Shown: one piece after another, positions 56,867-64,000 of the stretch
Position numbering within the stretch: the first letter of the stretch is position 1
Layout: every line of letters begins with the position of its first letter
From: Boswellia sacra
Taxonomy: Eukaryota; Streptophyta; Magnoliopsida; Sapindales; Burseraceae
Assembly (NCBI GenBank): GCA_013180625.2
Contig: SNVD02002385.1
Coordinates: 1 to 64,000 of the forward strand
Direction of reading: 5' to 3'
DNA length: 64,000 nucleotides
Translations under genes and position numbers: made by a program
The notes under the pieces: model-generated
The model's database searches: none
What the model was told of the DNA's origin: nothing
Seen by the model: only the letters and a program-made list of their open reading frames with translations

Positions 56867-58614
56867 ATGGCGACCTCCTTTGAGGAAAAAAAGACAGCCA
56901 ATACTTCATCTTCTCACAGTGACTCTAGCAATAGTGTACCGTCATCTCCGAAACAACACGAACATGCAGAGATTGCAATTGATCCAGCCATGAGCGAAGA
57001 TGAACTTATTCCAGTAAAAAAGATAAAGGACAAAATCAAGCCGAAGTTCAACAAATTCCTCACAGCGGCCATTAAACAGAAGTTCATGAAGTACACTTCA
57101 AAGAGGAATCTACAAATAGAAAGGCCGGTACAATTGTCAGATTTCAATACCTATGGTTTGAGTGAGATGATTGAGTCTATTTACTAGACTTATACGGTAA
57201 CAAACTTCCTACCCCCTGTGAAGGCTTTAATTCAGGAATTCTATGCAAACATTACTGCCGCCATTGATGATCCTAAAAGCTTTCTGTATCACAAAGTTTA
57301 TTGTAGAGGAAAGTTTGTTAAGTTCTCTCCGAATGCTATAAACACTATCATGAACATTCCCATAGGCAGTTTACATGCATTAGATGAAGAATTTAACATG
57401 GCCGAAGTAATAGAGCAATTGACTGGTAGAACAAACATTGTTTGGTAGTCGAAGGATGGTATAGACCAGCAATATCTTCGGAAGAAATATCGAGTGTTGC
57501 ATAAGATAACTCAATTCAACTGGCTTCCTTCTTCCGATCAAAATCAAGTTCGGGAAGACAGAGTGAAATTTTTCTATTGTTTAGGCACCAATCGACCAAT
57601 TAACTTTGGTTTGCTAGCCTATAGATCAATTGTACAGATTGGATCTTATCACTCTGATCATTACTTGCTTGTGTTTTCTTGTTTGATTCAAGGGATTCTT
57701 GCACAGAACAACATCCCTATGAGTTCTAATGAACAGACAAAAATTCTATCTAAATCCATTACAAAGGGATTTCTTCAGAGATTGCATGACAAATCTGATT
57801 TACCTGCACCTGAACCTAAGCCAAAGACAGTCAGGAAAAATCAGTTGAACAATATTGAAGAATAACTTGTACTGATCAACTCTGCTCTGACAGAAATTGT
57901 GTAGGATTTGAAGGACATTAAACTCAAGCAATCTGCTTTGGAAGTAAAGATTGCAGGACATCCTGGTACTACAACCGAACCACAGACCATGGAGATTGAC
58001 ACTGTGGTTCCTGAGAAACCAACTGAGGAGATACCTGAGGCTGATGAACCTCTGCCTGAAGTAGTTGATCAAATGCCAGCAGCAGGTCAAGCTACACAAT
58101 TTGCTGTTGAGATAGACATAACTGCAGCACAGAAGCAAAAGGCAAACCCAATTCTATCTCCTGCAAAGGGAACTAGAAGGCAGGGAAAGAAAACAGTTGA
58201 AGTGGTAAAGAAATCATCTGACCAGACGAAGAAGAAGAAAATCAAATCATCAGCTCCAGCTTTAAGAGATGAATCTGTGTCAGATGAACCAAAACAAGTA
58301 GAATCCAAAATGAAATAGACTTCACCAATTGCTGAGGAAGCCCCACATGATTTCCCTCTCCCTAAAGCAACTAAAGCAGAACCTCATACCTCTCTACCAC
58401 CAATGCAGAACTTCATGAGAAGGACATCCAAAGAATTGTGGCTGAAGTCACTACTACTTCTTCTGACATTACTGATGCATCGCCAACACCTGTACCCTCT
58501 GAACAGCCTACCCCCTCTACGAGGCGCAAGTTTAAATCTGTAGCTCGCAGGACTATAAATTGCCGTGGCAGCTCCACTTCTCACCCAGTTAGCAAGTCTC
58601 CCAGACTTAGTTAG
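56867..58614 (+). pseudogene. S2 envelope-position ORF (putative plant transposon protein domain)
   Basis: Starts MATSFEEKKTANTSSSHSDS. Ser-rich head, AEIAIDPAMSEDE, KIKPKFNKFLTAAIKQKFM, then the core DFNTYGLSEMIESIY, ALIQEFYANITAAIDDPKSF, VYCRGKFVKFSPNAINTIMN, FYCLGTNRPINFGLLAYRS and SYHSDHYLLVFSCLIQGIL (PF20167-type). The C-terminal third is Pro/Glu- and Lys-rich, ending SKSPRLS after a shift near 58405. Five stops (57187, 57446, 57863, 57903, 58316) replace Trp or Gln; otherwise the frame is nearly continuous for about 580 codons. No signal peptide; the core contains moderately hydrophobic stretches but no clear membrane anchor. Role unknown. Counterpart of 22911-24681. Confidence 0.8.
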
Positions 58615-58963
58615 TTTTGGCCACTTGTGCTAAAATCAAGGGGGAGAAATGAGGGAGTTGCTACTGATCCTTTTTTGTGCTGCTGCTGCTGATCTTTTTG
58701 TTGTTTTTTTGTTATCTCTTTAACTGTGTTCTGAGTTTTTTTTCGCTTATTCCTCAACTGTGCAGGTAAGAAGTGACGGGGAGTAAGAACTAAATTTCTT
58801 ATGCTATGTGTGTGCTTTCATCTATTTTGATGTTATGTGTTTTTTCTGTGTTTTATCTTGTTTGCAGGATATACAAAGTTATGATAGTGTTCTATTACGA
58901 TTTTTGTAACAGCTCACATGTTATTTTTATTAGAAACAGTTTAATGTTTTCATCACAAGTTGC
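58615..58963 (+). other. S2 3' noncoding region
   Basis: T-rich sequence between the third ORF and the polypurine tract. A GGGGGAGAAATGAGGGAG phrase near 58641 resembles a second purine tract. No gene. Confidence 0.55.
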
Positions 58964-58978
58964 CAAAAAGGGGGAGAT
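58964..58978 (+). other. Polypurine tract of S2
   Basis: CAAAAAGGGGGAGAT directly before the 3' LTR, typical of Sireviruses. Confidence 0.85.
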
Positions 58979-60179
58979 TGTTGGTGTCGAGATGTATCGA
59001 GATGTGTCAAGCTGTGTCGAGTTGATTATGTCGAGATGTGTGTCGAGTTGATCATGTCGAGATTATTAGTGTTGAGTTTTTGTCCAGTTCCGATTTCGTC
59101 TAGTGTTGAGTTTTTGTCCAGTTTCGATTTCGTCTAGTGTCGAGATTTTGTTGACTGTCAAACTTTTGTCGAGTGTCGCGATTGTGTCGCATGTCGAGAC
59201 TGTTGTGTCAAACTTGTTGAGTGTCAAGTTTCAAGTGTCGAGTGTCGAGTGGTGTATGTCGAGCACTTGTACCGAGAATGTTGGTGATGGAATTTTTTGT
59301 CAACTTGCATGTGTCATGCACATATTATATTTTGATCAACTTGTGATAAAACAAGAATGTTATTTTGATTATTATTTTACTGTTTCTAGAATTATATTTT
59401 AGGAAGTATTTGATTTATAATAAATATTCTTTTAGATTAGGATATAGTATTTTGTATCCTAATTAGAATAGATGTTTATTTATCCTAATTTCTTAGGAGT
59501 TTAATTATATCACTTCCTATTTTATTTCTCCTAATCCTAATATGATTTTGATGTAGATCTTTTACAGGATTTCTAGGAGATGTCGTCCAGGCATCTCACT
59601 ATATATACCATATTATAACTGAGGGCTGAAGATGTAGAAGAGAGATTAACGTGTTAGCTAATTTAGTTTTGAGAGAGTCTTGATTTTGGCATTTCATGAA
59701 CTGATAGAAGAACTTCAATGCAAATTGGGATGCTTCTTTAATTTGATTCTTTGAGTCTTTTGATTCATGTATGAGTGGTAGAAATCGTACATCAATTGTT
59801 GATTGAGTCTGTGTGAGTTAGTAGAAACTTGGGATAACTTGCGGGTTAAATGTTTATGTAATTCAATGTCAGACGTCGTGTGTTATGTATAACTTAACAG
59901 TGTGCTGTTAAGTTGTCTGTGACAGAGAGTGGGTAGTGTCACTAGAGTTTATGATCTTTGCGAAGATTTTGTTTTACCAAGATTAGGTTAGTGTGTGAGG
60001 GTGAGTCAGCAGTATAAAAGGTTCTAAAGATTGTACAAACAAGAACTTAGTGAATTTCAGCTCTATAGCTGTCTGTGGACATAGGTTTTATAACCGAACC
60101 ACGTAAAAATCCTCCTGAGCCAATTTACTTTACAGTTTACTATTGTATTTTATATAACTGCATATTTCTAGAACTCTCA
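58979..60179 (+). repeat. 3' LTR of S2 (1201 bp)
   Basis: Starts TGTTGGTGTCGAGATG, ends AACTCTCA; flanked by GAGAG. Differs from the 5' LTR by point changes and by copy number in the TGTCGAG array. Confidence 0.92.
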
Positions 60180-62340
60180 GAGAGTAATATTTTGGCATAA
60201 ATAGGCCGCAAACATTATTTCATTGTTTAAATACATACAAAGTTATGAGAAATTTATATCACCCAATAAGCCAACAAACACCACATGCCTATTTACTTCA
60301 CTTCTACATCTAATCTATCAAATGTCATATTGCTCAATGACAATAGATACGAACATAGGATAAAAATGTTTTAAAGTAGTTTAGATTGGCGTTCAATCAT
60401 AAAATTAAAATCACTAGAAAAGGTTGAGTTTCAAAGTGAAACATCAAGACTTATAATTATCTAACATTGTCTAACAATAGCTCAACAATTGGACAGTGTG
60501 CTAGAAATTTATCTAACCAAAAATTGAAAAGAGATATACAAGCATCTAGTGTATTGGTTAAAATGCTAGACACTTTAGACATTTCTTGATTGTTGTCTAT
60601 TGTATATGTTTCTTGACTTTAAATTTAACTATACAATTAAATTTTACAAGTTCCCAAAAAAGATTTAAAAAAAAAACCTCTTAAATGGTTTTTTTTTTCG
60701 GTTTGAAATTTCACTTGATTTATTTCTTCAGATCCTTTTTTCTTTTTTCTTTTTCTCATATCTCTTCATAAATAGATTTGTTGTATGAGAAACGTTGGCA
60801 AGCCTCTTTTGTCACTCCTTACTTTTGGTGTATCCACTAACCTTTTTTTAAAAAAATTGTAATAATGAAAAACGAATCATCAACTCATTTATCAATTATT
60901 AAAGTTTCAAGATACATGTCGACCCAAGTAAGTTAAGAGGGAGAACAAGAAAGAGTGTTGCTCGTATTCCTCTTGTTGTATTTTTTTACTCTAAACTTTA
61001 AAGTTTCCGAAATAGATATCATTTAGACCTCACAACTATCTGATATCTTGTTTACACTTTTGTTAACCAGAATATTGTATTTGAAAATGGAAATCCCTAT
61101 ATTGCACTCAGCTTATAATAAAGAATGTATAATCACAGTTTATTTTTTAGTGTCCTGATTAAAATAGGCACACAAACTTTTTTTTTTTTTTTAATCAAAG
61201 TCTCCGAGCTAGCTTATGTGCAACTCGACTAATTCGCGGGGAAGACTGACGTAACCACAATCCACTGTTACAGTCTCTAACTTTAATAAACTATATATAT
61301 AACATAAACTAATAAAACTTAAATGGTTATATAAATTTACAAAATAATCATCTTTAATCAATTTCTTTATTAAATAGTAAGAGGATAATTTTCAAAATCA
61401 AAGTTATTTTTTATTTTATTTTTAAAATAGTTATGTAATAAGGGTACATTTTTAAATAAAAATTAATTTAAATATCTAAGAATTATATAAATATTAAAAA
61501 ATTTATCTAACAAAATATAATATCGGATTAAGCTATCATAATTTAAGTTTTTTATTTAGTAATTAATAAATATGGTAGTTATTGCTTTCATCTTACCATA
61601 AAGGACAAAGAATTTAATTAGAACCTTATTAACAAGTGTAAACACTTTACAAAAGGTATTAAAAGGGAGTATATGAGGAATAATGGTACAATTCCTAAAT
61701 TTTGCATAAAAAATGAAGTGCATTACTAACAAGTAAATAGGTTGATGATATAATAATAATGTGGTAGTTTTAAATTCTTGTTAAGTCATTTGAGATATAT
61801 GATTTTGAGATAAAGTTTAAAATGTGTACCACTACTTTTATATTAGAAACGACACCTACAATTTGTTTTGATATCAAGTAGAAAACAACTATTCTATTGC
61901 ATTTATATCATTGCATCTCTTTCGATTTCATTTTTTATCATCAAGGTTCTTCTGATGGATTTTGTGTGCTTTTGAACTAGCAAAAAATTGAAAACACTAC
62001 ATTATCCTTATTTTCCTTAATCCTTTATTGTCCACCAAAAACCCTAAATTCCATGTTAATAAAAGAAATGATTGTTGTTCTGGTACCCCCTTATGTATGC
62101 CACTCAAATCCATGGTTATCGACTCCATTTTCAGGCAATGACATAGCCACATCCGGTTCTGCGTCTACCATAACCATTTCAGATGTAGGACAAGAATATT
62201 TCAATTTAGGATTATTGAGGTTATTTTTGTCATATGTTTATTTTAGGGTTTAATTGAATTAATACTTAAATATCTAAGGATTTTGACTCAATTAGGAATT
62301 CTGACTTCTCCTAATTTGACTCAAATTTCAATATGTTTGG
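60180..62340. other. AT-rich spacer
   Basis: No gene supported. Holds the SINE-like piece at about 61175-61275. The short open frame at 62053-62253 has no recognised motif. Part of it may belong to the LTR whose primer site appears at the window end. Confidence 0.45.
61173..61275 (-). mobile_element. SINE-like 3' end (Au / Angio-domain type)
   Basis: On the minus strand the phrase GCGAATTAGTCGAGTTGCAC, then AAGCTAGCTCGGAGAC and a short run of A, resembles the conserved 3' domain of plant Au-type SINEs followed by its A/T tail. The 5' tRNA-like part is not recognised, so the copy may be truncated. Confidence 0.45.
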
Positions 62341-63755
62341 TGATAGGTGTCTAATTATATATCATTTTCATATCAATTCGTCCATGTTTCTTTGCTATAT
62401 TCCTTGGTATTTTTATGTTTTTGTGTGGTTTTGATATTTGTAGGAGTTTTGGAGCAACTTGCACAAAAATGGAGTAAAACCCTTCATTTTCACCTCTGCT
62501 AGTCAACCATCTTCTCGGATTTAATTGTATTGATATACAATGAACCCGATGACGTATCATATACCGTTGAAAAGCTCTCGAAGTCTACTTTTTGGAGAAA
62601 TTTACGGTTTATGAATCCATTCAGTGTACCGAAAGTTGTAATCAAAACAGTGTAAGAAGTGTAGAAATGTAATTCCACACATCACTGTAGCATGTATAAT
62701 ACGGGACACTGTAGCACGTTACTGTAGCAGAGTATTTAAACACATTTTAGGGTTTTATTTTCATAACTTGAAGAGGGGAGAACGTGGTGGAGGCTGCAGC
62801 TCTGGAATTCTTTCATCTCTTGGAGTTCTTGAAGGAGAAAGGAAGCTTGGAAAGAGGAAGAACTACAATCCAAAGAGAACTACATCAAATTTGCTAAGTT
62901 TTTCCCTTTCCTTTCATTTTCTGGAATGTCTCCATGTTGTATTGTATTTACCACGTTCTTAAACATGTGTAACTGAATCTGAATTGGTTGAGGGTGATTT
63001 CAAAGCCCCTGATATGGTTTTTTGTGAGTTGATTGTGCAAGAAGTTGTTATCCAATTCTCTAATTGAAGTTGCTTGTATTTTCCCATGTTTAATGCTTAT
63101 GATTACTTGCTGTTGTATTTGGGTGGCCAACTGACTATAATCTGGATATTGTCTATTGCTAGATTAGAAATCTTGATCCGTAATTGTCTTGAATTTCTAA
63201 TTATTAGTAGCAAAATTGTGATCAGAGATTGCAATTGGAGAATATAACCTAAGTTAAATAATCCGAGCTTGTGTGTTTATTGCTTAGATCAACCTATCTT
63301 TCTTATCATAATGCATCCATTGAATTAAATTTAGAGAGCTTGTTCTAGGTTGTTTAATGGATAGAGATTAAATAAAGAGCCTGTTTTATTTAACAACAAA
63401 GTAAGGAAAGATTGGGATAACAGACCTTATTGTTATCTACGGTTGATAATTTTAATGGTGTAATTGGATGATAATCCTACAATTAATTCGCAAATCCATA
63501 TCTTGTGGCAGAGAATGATCCCTTAACCAGATTTCTTTCATTGTGTAATTCTCAATTGATTTAACTTTGCATTGTATTGTTCTTCATTTGCTTTCGTATT
63601 AAGTTTAGTTAATCAATCAACAAAACCCCCCCTATTTAGTTTATTATTGCTGGAAAATAACAAATTCAATTAGAATCAATCCTCGTGGGAACGATATCTT
63701 ACTTATCACTTTATTACTTGTGCGACTAGTATACTTGCTAGTTTCGAACGCATCA
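62341..63755 (+). repeat. Solo LTR of the Athila family (1415 bp)
   Basis: Full-length match to 552-1976 from TGATAGG to GCATCA with no internal region. Flanked by TTTGG (62336-62340) and CTTGG (63756-63760), a 4/5 target duplication. It was left by recombination between the two LTRs of an inserted element, and supplies the part missing from the 3' LTR at 8264. Confidence 0.9.
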
Positions 63756-64000
63756 CTTGGACTAGTATAAATTAAGTATCTTAGTTATTTGAATTCTTAG
63801 GCTTGCTATGAATTGATTATTGAGAATAAATAATTGTTTTCCCATAGTTGGTGTTTGGCTTCGTGTTGAGAAATTGTTGATTTGGTATTAAATGAGTGAT
63901 TGTTTGAGTTTGTTATTGGTTGTTCTTGGTGTTTGTTTTGTTCTGTTATGAATTCCTCATCAAATTGTTATCAGAGCCTAACTTCGTTTCCACAAAATCA
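63756..64000 (+). mobile_element. End of another LTR and start of its internal region (cut by window edge)
   Basis: TTGTTATCAGAGCCTAACTT at about 63965-63984 resembles the tRNA-Met primer site with following bases seen in plant LTR elements (TTGGTATCAGAGCCTA). TCATCA just before it would be the LTR end. The solo LTR at 62341 would then be nested in this LTR. Confidence 0.45.

Larger units (their letters stand above)
49873..60179 (+). mobile_element. Sirevirus-type Ty1/copia retrotransposon S2 (10.3 kb)
   Basis: LTRs of about 1.2 kb, tRNA-Met primer site, gag-pol in copia order (51132-56021), envelope-position ORF (56867-58614) and purine tract are all present. Flanking five bases GAAAG and GAGAG match 4/5. 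Same organisation as S1, but fewer lesions: ORFs of 331, 205 and 220 codons survive. Almost all stops replace Gln or Trp codons. The two LTRs differ by several percent by eye, so the insertion is younger than S1 but not recent. Confidence 0.92.

Overview
The window looks like repeat-rich nuclear DNA of a flowering plant, most likely a eudicot. It is AT-rich, has no bacterial-style gene packing, and nearly every recognisable coding remnant belongs to a plant transposable element. The host species cannot be named from the sequence. I found no intact ordinary host gene.

Layout, left to right. 1-551: unassigned flank. 552-9177: an Athila-type Ty3/gypsy LTR retrotransposon (tRNA-Asp primer site at 1983-2000) that keeps one long gag/protease-like ORF but has lost almost all of pol. 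In its place is a cassette: a short second copy of the pol start, a frameshifted basic cysteine-rich protein resembling nucleic-acid-binding proteins of plant RNA viruses, a 67-bp tandem repeat that folds into hairpins, and an intronless LOG-like (cytokinin-activating enzyme) reading frame with two frame breaks. 9178 to about 16076: a decayed Mutator-like element with a mudrA-type transposase and a convergent DUF1985/Ulp1-like protease gene. 16236-26136: a decayed Sirevirus-type Ty1/copia element (S1) with an envelope-position ORF. 26639-26830: a hairpin MITE. 27014-30571: a non-autonomous MULE with a perfect 9-bp target duplication. 31573-36272: a non-autonomous CACTA element with a ~141-bp tandem array. 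36489-39903: a PIF/Harbinger-like non-autonomous element. 42082-48795: a decayed gypsy element with 662-bp LTRs and a nested hAT (46182-47657). 49873-60179: a younger Sirevirus-type element (S2). A SINE-like tail lies near 61175. 62341-63755: a solo LTR of the Athila family seen at 552, apparently inserted in the LTR of yet another retrotransposon whose primer site is at the right edge.

The most interesting part is 3765-6300. One retroelement appears to have exchanged its polymerase for two unrelated coding modules: a viral-type RNA-binding/silencing-suppressor-like fold and a cytokinin riboside 5'-monophosphate phosphoribohydrolase. Both are broken here, so the question is whether intact sister copies exist. 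All protein family calls are from motif recognition by eye; no database search was run.
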